Positions 1 to 9,000 of a stretch of DNA of 64,000 nucleotides are shown here, piece after piece. Within the stretch, counting starts at the first letter, position 1, and every line of letters starts with the position of its first letter. Source of the stretch: an uncultured Oscillospiraceae bacterium (GTDB lineage Bacteria; Bacillota; Clostridia; Oscillospirales; Acutalibacteraceae); the NCBI GenBank assembly GCA_900540865.1, contig UQHH01000005.1:19048-83047 (forward strand), given 5' to 3'. Both the position numbers and the translations under genes were made by a program. A model generated the notes under the pieces. That model made no database searches. It was not told the origin of the DNA and saw nothing but the letters and a program-made list of their open reading frames with translations.

Positions 1-1
1 T

Positions 2-664
2 CTTGTAATTCTCGTATCCTTTATTATCGTTAGCAGCTTTTTAAAATACCGTACTTTTTGTGAAAATGAAATCAGCAAAATAGAGATTAAGCAGATGTCT
101 TATGAGGACGCGCTGACAGGGCTCCAAAACCGAAGAAGCCTGCAAAGCTATTTGGAAAACAACTATATGAATCTGGGTAAGACAGCAGGGCGGCTCGGCG
201 TAATGATGCTTGATATTGATTATTTTAAAAATTACAACGATTCCTACGGACATGTCAAGGGCGACTGGGTATTGACTCGGATCGGCGAGCTATTGACATG
301 TGCAGGAAAGAAATACGGCGTAGCCCCGTTCCGGTACGGCGGAGAAGAATTTATTATTTTCGCGGACGGTAAATCGCTGGAACAAACAAAAGAAATTGCC
401 GGTGACATTGTCCGAATGCTGCGGGAACAGAAAATTGAATTCAGCGGCGGCATCGGCGGCATCGTTACCGCTTCAATCGGCGTGTGCTATACAGACTTGG
501 CAGGCGGCGACGCGTGCGGTGGTATATACCAGTTTATCGACGCGTCGGACGACGCCCTTTATTCCGCCAAGGAAAACGGCCGCAACCGTGTAGTGGTAAA
601 AACGACGGCATCCGTTATGGATGAAACCGCGCGGGCAAAAGCGCAGCAGAAAGATACATATTAA
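2..664 (+). CDS. Membrane-attached diguanylate cyclase (GGDEF), 5' end cut by window
   Basis: The frame is open from the first bases of the window, so the start is missing. The visible N-terminal part begins with a hydrophobic stretch (LVILVSFIIVSSFLKY) that looks like the end of a transmembrane segment. A complete GGDEF domain follows. It has the entry motif DALTGLQNRRSL, the metal-binding segment MMLDIDYFKNYND and the catalytic signature RYGGEEF, so cyclase activity making c-di-GMP from two GTP is expected. No RxxD inhibitory site precedes GGEEF, so product inhibition through the classical I-site is unlikely. An internal ATG at 95 exists, but the upstream frame is clearly coding. A strong terminator follows. 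Confidence 0.9.
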   Translation, partial: LVILVSFIIVSSFLKYRTFCENEISKIEIKQMSYEDALTGLQNRRSLQSYLENNYMNLGKTAGRLGVMMLDIDYFKNYNDSYGHVKGDWVLTRIGELLTCAGKKYGVAPFRYGGEEFIIFADGKSLEQTKEIAGDIVRMLREQKIEFSGGIGGIVTASIGVCYTDLAGGDACGGIYQFIDASDDALYSAKENGRNRVVVKTTASVMDETARAKAQQKDTY

Positions 665-676
665 CAGTTTTACACT

Positions 677-710
677 GAAAGCCCCCTTCCTTTGGAGGGG
701 GGCTTTCTTT
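677..710 (+). terminator. Intrinsic terminator after the GGDEF gene
   Basis: A 14-bp hairpin (GAAAGCCCCCTTCC / GGAGGGGGGCTTTC, one G-T wobble) with a 3-nt loop is followed by a short T run, 12 bases after the stop codon. Confidence 0.85.
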
Positions 711-827
711 AAAAATAGGAGAATTGGATAAATGCATACTGCAGGTTAACAAACAGCGAAAGTTTTTCGCAGGTTATGCGGTAGAATTTATAAAGCATTT
801 AACAAGTGCTTCCTTGCTCCAATTGGT

Positions 828-1274
828 TTATAAGGTTTTACTTAAATAGACCATATCGACCAGCTGTATACCATCTTCAAACATTGGATGGCCATAGTTA
901 TCTGTAAAAAAGCCCTTAATTTTATGGGAAACCTGAAAACCGTTTTTCTGATAAAATTGTATAATCCATGGGATGTCGCCTGTTCCCACAAGCATTGTCG
1001 TATACTTGCCCCTGTAATATAAAGATATATGGTTTAAAAGCGTGCTTCCATACCCTTTTCCATGCCATTGCTCATAAGTGGCTATATTTTTTAGTTCACA
1101 AGTATCATCGCTTTCCCGCGTAACCACGCAAACACTTTTTAGGCCGTTATCATATAACGCGAACATTTCTCCACGATGTAAGTATTTCTCTATCATTTCT
1201 ATTTCTTCATCGGCAAGAAGGAGAAGCTCCATAAAATTTATTTTGTCACTGTCTGCAATTTGAGTTATTTTCAT
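828..1274 (-). CDS. GNAT-family N-acetyltransferase
   Basis: This 148-residue protein has the acetyl-CoA fold signature: the pyrophosphate-binding loop EQWHGKGYGSTLL in the middle and the C-terminal FYQKNGF motif. The substrate cannot be read from sequence. A GTG start 12 bases upstream would overlap the ribosome-binding site, whereas the ATG at 1274 lies 5 bases after GGAGG and is chosen. The gene stands alone, convergent with the GGDEF gene. Fold assignment is secure; function is unknown. Confidence 0.8.
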   Translation of the reverse strand: MKITQIADSDKINFMELLLLADEEIEMIEKYLHRGEMFALYDNGLKSVCVVTRESDDTCELKNIATYEQWHGKGYGSTLLNHISLYYRGKYTTMLVGTGDIPWIIQFYQKNGFQVSHKIKGFFTDNYGHPMFEDGIQLVDMVYLSKTL

Positions 1275-1350
1275 TTTATCCTCCACAACCTTGTTAACGC
1301 TATTATATCACGATTAGTTTTACCGGTTGGAACATAGATTTATATAAAAA

Positions 1351-1380
1351 GAAAATATGCCGCGTTCCTTACGCGGCACA
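1351..1380 (-). terminator. Terminator of the small CD3324-type gene
   Basis: An 8-bp stem (TGCCGCGT / ACGCGGCA) lies just beyond the stop of the minus-strand gene. On the minus strand it is followed by TATTTTCTTTT. Confidence 0.7.
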
Positions 1381-1387
1381 TTTTTAG

Positions 1388-1657
1388 TCAGATTTTCAAT
1401 TTCCTAATGATTCGCTGAACACTTTTAGGGTCAAGAAAATACCGCTTAGATAATTCTACAACCGTTGCACCGTCTTTATATTCGATATATAGTTTGGCGT
1501 TGCGCTGTTCAATAAACTCTTTTGTATCGGTATTTTCTCCCCATTTCCGCCAATTTTGTTTAGGCTTGGGGATATATAGCGTTTGACCCTCAACATACCG
1601 CTGGATTTGCTCAACCAATTCTTTAGGTAAAATCTTTAATGCGTTAACATAGCCCAC
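1388..1657 (-). CDS. CD3324-family small helix-turn-helix protein
   Basis: This 89-residue protein follows the pattern of the CD3324 family of clostridial regulators. It starts YVNALKILPKELVEQIQ, continues with the YVEGQTLYIPK segment, has a charged middle (WRKWGENTDTKEFIEQRN) and ends in a helix-turn-helix (VVELSKRYFLDPKSVQRIIR). The GTG at 1657 is chosen because AGGAGG sits 6 bases upstream and because family members begin at this point; a longer frame would run through the ribosome-binding site. It is probably a DNA-binding regulator, but its target is unknown. Confidence 0.75.
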   Translation of the reverse strand: MGYVNALKILPKELVEQIQRYVEGQTLYIPKPKQNWRKWGENTDTKEFIEQRNAKLYIEYKDGATVVELSKRYFLDPKSVQRIIRKLKI

Positions 1658-1877
1658 GTCGCGCCTCCTAAAAAGTTTTAGGATTAGCAAAGGCTATCTA
1701 TTAAAGCCCGAAGCGCAATAGCCCTTGCTGCGCACTGTTTTTTCTGCTTTTCCGAATGGGCCATCCCCCCTTTTGCCCTTCATTATATAGAATTATGCCG
1801 GTTCCTGCAAGCTTACACAATAGGAAAAATACTGTAAACTTGCCTGTGCGGAATAGCTCTGGAGGAGCCTTTCGTAT

Positions 1878-2552
1878 TCATCGCAGGCTGTCCGCGGCGA
1901 GCTTTTTAAGCTTATCCGCTGAAAGCAGCCTGACCGTGCCGCGCGAGAGGGAAACAAGCCCTTCCGACTGGAAGTATTTGAGCATACGCGTAATGACCTC
2001 GCGCGCGCTGCCGAGCTGGCGCGCAATATCCTCATGCGTAAATTTAAGCTCGTCAGACGCGCGCAGCGTGCTTTCTTCTATTAGAAAAGCCGCGAGCCTG
2101 CGGTCGAGGCTCTTGTTCATGACCTGGTCGAGCAGCCACATCACATCAGAAAAACGCGACGCCATCAGCTCATTCGTGTATTTCGCGACAGGAAGGGAGG
2201 TATCCATCAGCTCATGGTACACATGTGACGGGATGACGAGCAGGCGCGTGTCCTCCCAGGCCTCGACAAGCAGCTCAAACTGGATGCTGCTCATAATGCA
2301 GGAGGCTGAAAACAGGCAAATATCGCGTTCGAACAGCCGGTAGAGGGTAACCTCCCTGCCCTCGTCGGAAACAGTAAAAACACGGAGCTGTCCGCCTAGT
2401 ACGAGCAGCAGGCCCACACAGTCGCCGGAGCCGTTATGTACGACGGTTCCTTTTTTTAAGGCGCGTTCTACGCAGGAGGATTTCAGCAGTATTTGCTGAT
2501 GGCTGCTTAATCGGTTCCAAAATGGAAGAAAGTCGCTGAAGGGTATCATCAT
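1878..2552 (-). CDS. Crp/Fnr-family transcriptional regulator
   Basis: This 224-residue protein has an N-terminal cyclic-nucleotide-binding-type beta barrel (about residues 15-120), a dimerisation helix (about 125-150) and a C-terminal winged helix with recognition segment GSAREVITRMLKYFQSEGLV. The N-terminal cysteine cluster of true FNR is absent. Cys79 and Cys85 (DICLFSASCIM) are closely spaced and could be a redox or persulfide switch, which is inference. The gene is divergent from the thioredoxin-rhodanese-CoADR operon, its most likely target. The start has AGGAG 7 bases upstream. The effector is unknown. Confidence 0.88.
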   Translation of the reverse strand: MMIPFSDFLPFWNRLSSHQQILLKSSCVERALKKGTVVHNGSGDCVGLLLVLGGQLRVFTVSDEGREVTLYRLFERDICLFSASCIMSSIQFELLVEAWEDTRLLVIPSHVYHELMDTSLPVAKYTNELMASRFSDVMWLLDQVMNKSLDRRLAAFLIEESTLRASDELKFTHEDIARQLGSAREVITRMLKYFQSEGLVSLSRGTVRLLSADKLKKLAADSLR

Positions 2553-2601
2553 ATATCCACTCCTAATGGTCAGGCCCCGTAACGTTATGTTTATTTTACA
2601 T

Positions 2602-2631
2602 ATTATATAACAGATTCCATGGCGTTTTCAA
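2602..2631 (-). promoter_or_regulatory. Promoter of the Crp/Fnr gene
   Basis: On the minus strand, TTGAAA and a perfect TATAAT are separated by 18 bases, about 50 bases upstream of the regulator's start codon. Confidence 0.65.
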
Positions 2632-2646
2632 TCGAATAGCGGGAAA

Positions 2647-2661
2647 TGTGACATGGTTACA
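2647..2661. promoter_or_regulatory. Candidate Crp/Fnr operator
   Basis: The imperfect palindrome TGTGACATGGTTACA resembles Crp/Fnr-family half-sites (TGTGAC...GTTACA). It lies in the divergent region, 60 bases before the thioredoxin start. Binding by the adjacent regulator is inferred only. Confidence 0.4.
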
Positions 2662-2720
2662 GAAGTTTTGGAGGAAAACGCATATTCTATTGGTAAAGAC
2701 AAAACAAGGGGGACTTTATC

Positions 2721-3032
2721 ATGAATACAATATCCATCACAAACAAAAATTTCCACAAAGAGGTGCTTTCCGTCGACGAGCCGGTGCTCGTGGACTTCTG
2801 GGCGCCCTGGTGCGGGCCGTGCAAAATGTTCTCACCCGTGCTCGAAAAGGTCGCTGAAGAAAACCGTGGAGCGGTAAAGGTCGCAAAAATCAATATTGAC
2901 GAAGAACCGGAGCTTGCAGAGAAGTATAATATTATGAGCATCCCGACATTGCTTTTATTCAAGAGGGGCGAAGTCGTGTCGCAATCCACAGGGCTTAAGC
3001 CGCAGCATCAGGTGGAGGCGATGTTCAAATGA
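2721..3032 (+). CDS. trxA: Thioredoxin
   Basis: This is a 103-residue single-domain thioredoxin with the active-site motif WCGPC (Cys31, Cys34), the preceding DFWAPW strand and the cis-proline segment SIPTLLLF. It is of normal family length. It reduces disulfides, or per- and polysulfides, in the cytoplasm. It is the first gene of a three-gene operon with two sulfurtransferase-type proteins, and the next gene overlaps its end by 4 bases, suggesting a role in thiol or sulfane-sulfur turnover. GGGGG lies upstream of the ATG at a good distance. Confidence 0.93.
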   Translation: MNTISITNKNFHKEVLSVDEPVLVDFWAPWCGPCKMFSPVLEKVAEENRGAVKVAKINIDEEPELAEKYNIMSIPTLLLFKRGEVVSQSTGLKPQHQVEAMFK

Positions 3033-3370
3033 GCTTACTCGAGATGTTAAAAGGCCGTACAGGAGATACGGATATCAATAAAATGGCTGCGAAAGCGTGG
3101 GAGCGGGAAGACGCGGTGCTGCTCGATGTACGCACCAGAGAAGAATACAAGGGCGGGCATATCGGCGGGAGCGTCAATTTACCGCTTGACAATATCGAAT
3201 CTGCGCATACTATTATCCATAAGAAGGATACGCCGGTCTATGTGTACTGCCACAGTGGGGCAAGAAGCAGCCGCGCCTGCAGGCAGCTGCGCACAATGGG
3301 CTACAAAGAGGCTGTGAATATCGGCGGAATCTGCTCATGGCGCGGCGAAATCGAAACAGGGGGAAAATAA
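3029..3370 (+). CDS. Single-domain rhodanese (sulfurtransferase)
   Basis: This 113-residue rhodanese-like protein has the N-terminal signature LLDVRTREEYKGGHI and the catalytic loop CHSGARS, with Cys74 as the predicted persulfide carrier. The ATG overlaps the thioredoxin stop, and the next gene begins one base after its own stop, so translation is probably coupled. It would move sulfane sulfur between thiols. With a thioredoxin before it and a CoADR-rhodanese after it, a persulfide-clearing role is likely but not proven. Confidence 0.9.
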   Translation: MSLLEMLKGRTGDTDINKMAAKAWEREDAVLLDVRTREEYKGGHIGGSVNLPLDNIESAHTIIHKKDTPVYVYCHSGARSSRACRQLRTMGYKEAVNIGGICSWRGEIETGGK

Positions 3371-3371
3371 C

Positions 3372-5081
3372 ATGAAGGTTGTCATTATTGGGGGAGTAGC
3401 GGGCGGCGCGACAGCCGCCGCGCGGCTTCGCAGGCTAGACGAACAGGCGGAAATCGTCATATTGGAGCGCAGCGGGTACGTTTCCTATGCAAACTGCGGG
3501 CTGCCATATTATATCGGCGGGGAAATTACCGATGAAAAGCAGCTGACCCTCCAGACGCCGAAAAGCTTTTTTGCGCGTTTCCGAATCGACGTGCGCGTTA
3601 AAAACGAAGCCCTTTCAATCGACAGGGAAAAGAAAACAGTAACGGTTAAAAACCTAGAGGACGGCAGCGTCTATGAGGAACCATATGACAAGCTGGTGCT
3701 TTCACCGGGCGCAAACGCCGTGAAGCCCAACATTCCCGGAATCGGCAGCGGGCGCATTTTTACGCTTCGCACGGTTGAGGACACCATGCGCATCAAAGCA
3801 TATACGGAAAACGAAAAACCGGAAAGCGCCGTTGTTGTAGGAGGCGGCTTTGTCGGCCTGGAAATGGCGGAAAACCTTACAAACCTCGGCGTGAAGACGA
3901 CAGTGGTGGAGAAGGACCGGCAGGTCATGGGGCAGCTCGATTACGATATGGCGTGCAGCGTACACGCGTACCTGAAGGAAAAGCAGGTAAACCTCCGCCT
4001 TCAAAGCGGTGTTTCCTCCTTTGAAGAAACAGACGGCGGCCTGCTCGTCACGCTCGATAACGGGGAAGCGCTCACGGCCTCTATGGCGGTGATTTCAATC
4101 GGAGTGGTTCCTGACACGCGCCTTGCAAAGGAGGCGGGGCTGAAGCTGGGCTTAAAGGGCTCAATTGCTGTAAACGGCCAAATGCAGACATCTGACCCCG
4201 ATATTTACGCCGTAGGGGACGCGGTTGAAATCAACCATTTCATCACGGGGGAAAGGGCGCTTGTTCCGCTTGCGGGGCCCGCCAACAAGCAGGGAAGGAT
4301 TGCCGCTGACAATATATGCGGCAGGGAAAGCTGTTATCACGGCGCGCAGGGCTCTTCTGTCTTGAAGCTGTTCGATATGACGGTTGCCGCCACGGGGCTT
4401 AGTGAAAAAGCAGCGGCAGGCGCGGGGCTTTCCTATGATAAGGCGGTTACGTTTTCCGCTTCGCACGCGACTTACTACCCGGGCGCGTCCAATATGACTA
4501 TGAAAACCGTATTTGATAAGGAATCGGGGAAAATTCTCGGCGCGCAGATTGTCGGGTTCGACGGGGTGGATAAAAGAATCGACGTGCTTGCCACAGCAAT
4601 TCGCGCCGGTATGGCGGGGGAAGACCTCAAAGAGCTTGAGCTTGCCTACGCGCCTCCGTTTTCCTCAGCGAAAGACCCGGTCAACATGGCGGGGTATGTC
4701 ATTGAAAACGTGCGCGGCGGACTTGTTGAGCAATATCACTGGCATGACGTTAAAGACTTGCCGCGTGACGGCAGCGTCATTCTGCTCGACACGCGAACAC
4801 CGTCTGAATACGAGAGGAAGCACATCGAAGGGACGGTCAATATCCCGCTCGATGAGCTGCGCGGGCGCATCGGCGAGCTTGACCCTTCTAAGCCGGTTTA
4901 TGTCAACTGCTTCAGCGGACTGCGCAGCTATATTGCGTGCCGGATTCTTTCGGGTTATGGCTTTACCTGTTACAACCTGTCGGGCGGATTCCGGTTTTAC
5001 GACATCGTAACCTCCGACGAGGGGTTCGATTCCCGCCCGAAGCACGCGTGCGGCGTGGAAATCGGCGCGGCGGGCAAATAG
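3372..5081 (+). CDS. CoA-disulfide/persulfide reductase with C-terminal rhodanese domain
   Basis: This 569-residue flavoprotein has an N-terminal FAD Rossmann motif (GGVAGGATAAARLRR) and the single redox cysteine of CoADR/Nox enzymes in SYANCGLPYYIGG (Cys42). The NAD(P)H-binding motif is VVVGGGFVGLEMAENL, the second FAD motif is IYAVGDAVE, and a dimerisation domain follows. The C-terminal rhodanese domain (about 470-560) has catalytic Cys513 (VNCFSGLRS). This architecture is that of CoADR-RHD / NADH-dependent persulfide reductases, which reduce CoA-persulfide, polysulfide or CoA-disulfide. The physiological substrate cannot be settled from sequence. It ends the operon; a strong terminator follows. 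Confidence 0.88.
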   Translation: MKVVIIGGVAGGATAAARLRRLDEQAEIVILERSGYVSYANCGLPYYIGGEITDEKQLTLQTPKSFFARFRIDVRVKNEALSIDREKKTVTVKNLEDGSVYEEPYDKLVLSPGANAVKPNIPGIGSGRIFTLRTVEDTMRIKAYTENEKPESAVVVGGGFVGLEMAENLTNLGVKTTVVEKDRQVMGQLDYDMACSVHAYLKEKQVNLRLQSGVSSFEETDGGLLVTLDNGEALTASMAVISIGVVPDTRLAKEAGLKLGLKGSIAVNGQMQTSDPDIYAVGDAVEINHFITGERALVPLAGPANKQGRIAADNICGRESCYHGAQGSSVLKLFDMTVAATGLSEKAAAGAGLSYDKAVTFSASHATYYPGASNMTMKTVFDKESGKILGAQIVGFDGVDKRIDVLATAIRAGMAGEDLKELELAYAPPFSSAKDPVNMAGYVIENVRGGLVEQYHWHDVKDLPRDGSVILLDTRTPSEYERKHIEGTVNIPLDELRGRIGELDPSKPVYVNCFSGLRSYIACRILSGYGFTCYNLSGGFRFYDIVTSDEGFDSRPKHACGVEIGAAGK

Positions 5082-5112
5082 GCTATTCTCAGTTTTCCTT
5101 TGAGACAGACAT

Positions 5113-5168
5113 AAAAAAGAACCCTACCGTCCGGCGGATTTGCTTCCCCGGGCGGCTGTTCTTTTATG
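5113..5168 (+). terminator. Terminator of the trx-rhodanese-CoADR operon
   Basis: This is a long two-part hairpin. The outer arms are AAAAGAAC / GTTCTTTT and the inner arms are CCGTCCGG / CCGGGCGG. It starts about 30 bases after the stop. Confidence 0.75.
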
Positions 5169-5223
5169 AGATAATATGCAAAAATCCGGCGTTTCATCGG
5201 TGATTTCCGTTTCTTGTATCCAT

Positions 5224-5251
5224 TTACATTTTATGTACCCTGTGCTATGAT
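5224..5251 (+). promoter_or_regulatory. Possible promoter of the ABC transporter genes
   Basis: TTACAT and TATGAT are spaced by 16 bases, about 50 bases before the ATPase start codon. This is a moderate match. Confidence 0.4.
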
Positions 5252-5300
5252 AATTCAATACGGAACCGCATATTTGCAGATGGGAACGGAGCGTGACGGT

Positions 5301-6005
5301 ATGGCCGGTTTGGTGACATTTGAAGACGTTTATAAAAGATACCGGATGGGAGAGGTGACGATTACCGCTGTCGACGGTATCTCTTTTCAAATAGAAGAAG
5401 GGGAGTTTGCCGTCGTGGTCGGCTCGAGCGGAGCGGGCAAAACGACGGTGCTCAATATTTTAGGCGGAATGGACCGGTGCGACGGCGGGAAAATCATCGT
5501 CGGCGGGAAAGACATCAGCACCTTCAAGCAAAAGGAGCTTGCCGCGTACCGCAGGTACGACATCGGCTTTGTTTTCCAGTTCTATAACCTGGTGCCAAAC
5601 CTGACGGCGAAGGAAAACGTGGAGCTTGCGACCCAAATATGCAAGAACCCGCTCGACCCGGTAACGGCGCTCGCAAGCGTGGGGCTTGAGGAGCGCATGG
5701 ATAATTTCCCGTCCCAGCTTTCCGGCGGCGAACAGCAGCGCGTATCGATTGCAAGGGCGCTTGCGAAACGCCCAAAGCTCCTGCTATGCGACGAGCCGAC
5801 AGGCGCGCTCGACTACAGCACCGGCAAATCGATTTTAAAGCTTTTGCAGACGACCTGCCGGCGCGACGGCATGACGGTCGTTTTGATTACGCATAACCAG
5901 GCGATTACGCCGATGGCCGACCATATCATCCGCATGAAAAGCGGAAAGGTCATCAGCAACGTACATAACGAACAGCCGAAGTCGGTTGACGAAATCGAGT
6001 GGTAA
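5301..6005 (+). CDS. ABC transporter ATP-binding protein (MacB/LolD-like)
   Basis: This 234-residue ATPase has Walker A GSSGAGKTT, Q-loop FVFQFYNLVPN, signature LSGGEQQRVSIARA, Walker B LLLCDEPTGALD and a switch histidine (LITHN). This is the subfamily that powers FtsX/MacB-type permeases. The ATG at 5301 has GGAG upstream and begins at the family's usual first residues, so a longer upstream frame is not used. The permease gene follows after 35 bases. The pair would work by mechanotransmission at the membrane; the cargo is unknown. Confidence 0.9.
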   Translation: MAGLVTFEDVYKRYRMGEVTITAVDGISFQIEEGEFAVVVGSSGAGKTTVLNILGGMDRCDGGKIIVGGKDISTFKQKELAAYRRYDIGFVFQFYNLVPNLTAKENVELATQICKNPLDPVTALASVGLEERMDNFPSQLSGGEQQRVSIARALAKRPKLLLCDEPTGALDYSTGKSILKLLQTTCRRDGMTVVLITHNQAITPMADHIIRMKSGKVISNVHNEQPKSVDEIEW

Positions 6006-6040
6006 GATGAAAAGGATAACGGTAGAAAGGAGGGAGCCCG

Positions 6041-9000
6041 TTGACAAAAGCACTGCGTAAAAACACGCTGCGCGAAATCAGGAGCACGAAGGCGCGCTTT
6101 CTCTCAATACTGGCGATTATAGGGCTGGGCGTCGGCTTTTTCGCGGGCGTTAAGGCGGCAAGCCCCGCCATGACAAAGACCTCCGACGAATATTACGTGG
6201 AACAGAATTTGATGGATTTCCGCCTGGTATCTACCGTTGGGTTCGACGACGGCGACTTAAAGGCCGTTGCGAATATAGACGGCGTAAAGCAGGTGGCGGC
6301 GGCGTACAGCGCCGACGTCATCGTCAATACGGACGGCACGGGCAACGTCGTGCGGCTTTATTCCCTGCCGCAGAAGGACGGGGAGAAACAGCCCATCAGC
6401 GAGCCGGTGCTTATTGACGGGCGCCTGCCGGAGAAATCAGGCGAAATCGCTGTGGAAAGCCGTTCCTACGAGGGCGCTTTCAAAATCGGCGATACCATTC
6501 ATATTGAAGCGAAAATCGACGACACGGACACAAAGGATATACTGAAGACGCTCGACTATAAGGTCGTGGGCCTTGTGCAGTCGCCGATGTATATCTCCTT
6601 TGAGCGCGGTACGACAGCCATCGGCAATGGCAAGGTGTCGCAGTATATGATGATACCGCCGCAGGACTTCGCCTATGAAAGGTATACCGACATTTACGCG
6701 ACGACGAAGTACTTGAGCGCCGATATTTCTTCTTTCAGCGATACATACAAGGACGGTGTGGACGATATATCGAAAAAGCTCAAAAGCTTAAGCGGCGAGC
6801 GGCTGGAGATATTCGACCGGAACACACTGGAGCAGGCAAGGCAGGAGCTTGAAAACGGCGTTAAGGAATACAACAGCCAGAAAAACAAGGCGGAGAAAGA
6901 GCTAAGAAGGGCGCAGAAAGCGCTTGAGGAAGCGCAGAAGGAATACGACACACAGCTTACAAAGGGCAAAGAGAAGCTCGACGACGCTCAGAAGCAGCTT
7001 GAGGAAGGGCAGGCGCTCTTACCCTCTAAAATTACGGAATTTTATGAGGAAATCGCACAGGCGCAGGAGCAAATCAACCAGAACGAGGCAAAGCTCGATA
7101 AGGCCGAGCTGCAATACGAGTCATCAAAAAAGGAATACGATGAAAAAATAGCCGCCGCGCAGAAGGAGCTTGCGGACGGCCAGGCGGAATATAAAAAGCA
7201 ATATGATGAATTTTATACCGTTACGAAGCCGCAGGCAACCGCAAAGCTGGACGCCATGGAGGGCATGCTCCATGATGCCCAGCAGACAGTAAAAAAGCTG
7301 GAGGAGCAGCTTGCGGGAGCAACCGGCGAAATGGCGCAGAAGCTTAAGGAAGCGCTTTCTAAGGCGCAGGGGCTGATTGCCGTCTATCAGGATGAAATCA
7401 AAAGCGGCAGGCAGCAGCTCATCGACGGCGAGCAGCAGCTCAAGGACGCGAAAACAAAGCTCGACGACGGCGCGGCGGAGCTCAAAGAACAAAAGGAATC
7501 GGGCGCAAAGCAGCTGGCGCAGGCAAAGGAACAGATAGACAGCGGCAAACAGGAACTTGAAAAAGCGAAGGAGCAGCTTGCGCAGGCAAAAAAAGAAGGC
7601 AAGCGACAGCTTGACGACGCGCAAAAACAACTGATTACCGGAAAATATGAATTAGAAGACGGTAAATCAGAGCTTGATAAGCAGGAAAAGGAAGGGCAGG
7701 AAAAGCTCGACGAGGGAAAGAAAACCCTTGCGTCCTCCAAAGAAGAGGCGCAGGAAAAGCTGAAGAAAGCGGAGCAGGAGCTTAAAGACGCGCAGAAGAA
7801 GCTCGATTCCTTTTCCGAAATGAAATGGTATGTATTCACGCGTGACGACAACCCGGGCTATTCCACCTTTATCGACAACGCGAACCGTGTCGACGCGGTG
7901 GCGCAGGTGTTCCCGCTGTTTTTTCTGCTCGTCGCGGCGCTCGTTTGCCTGACGACCATGACGCGCATGGTCGAGGAACGGCGCACGGAAATCGGGACGC
8001 TCAAGGCGCTGGGATATTCCTCCGGCAGCATCATGGCGAAATACCTGATTTACGCAACGATTGCGGGGCTCTCCGGAGCGCTTGTGGGGCTTGCGTTCGG
8101 CGTGCCGATACTGCCGAACATCATTTTCAACGCCTACGCGATGATGTATGCAATCAAACCGCTTACGTTTGTAATGCCGTGGCTTTATATTGTAATCGGC
8201 GTAGCGGCGGCGCTTATTTGTACGACGACGGTCGCGTATATCACCTGCTATAAGGAGCTCAAGGGCCGCCCGGCGGGGCTGATGCGTCCAAAAGCGCCGA
8301 AAAAGGGCAAACGCATCATTTTAGAACGCATTCCAATCCTCTGGAAGCACATGAGCTTTACCTCGAAGGTGACGGCACGCAACCTGCTGCGGTATAAGGC
8401 GCGTTTCCTGATGACGGTGCTCGGTGTGGCGGGATGTACCGCGCTGATTATCGCGGGCTTCGGCATCAAGGATTCCATCAGCGTTATCGTCGATAAGCAG
8501 TTTCAGGAGATTTACAAGTACGATACGGTCATCGTTACAAAAGCCTCAAACGATTTTGAGCAGATAAAGCCGCTGTTCGACGATGTGAATGCCGACAGCC
8601 GCATTTCTGGGGCAGCGCTTGTGGAGCAGAAGGCTGTCAAGGCGTATTCCGATAAGAGCAAAGAAAAAATTGACGAGATTTATGTCTTTACACCGCAGGA
8701 CACCGGCGATATGGAGAACGTCATCGACCTGCATGAAAGGGAGTCGGGCGAGAAGCTTACGCTGTCCGACGACGGCGCGGTCGTAACGGAAAAGCTCGCC
8801 AAGACGCTCAACATCGGGGTAGGGGATACCATCCGCTTTGAGGACGACGGAGAGGAGTATTCCGTGCCGGTCACGGGCATCAGTGAAAATTACCTGTATG
8901 GTTATATCTATTTGTCCCCGGGAAGCTATGAGCAGGTATATGGGGAAAGCTCAAAATATAATATGATTCTCGCCAAAACCGGCAGCGGGGAGGAGGCTGA

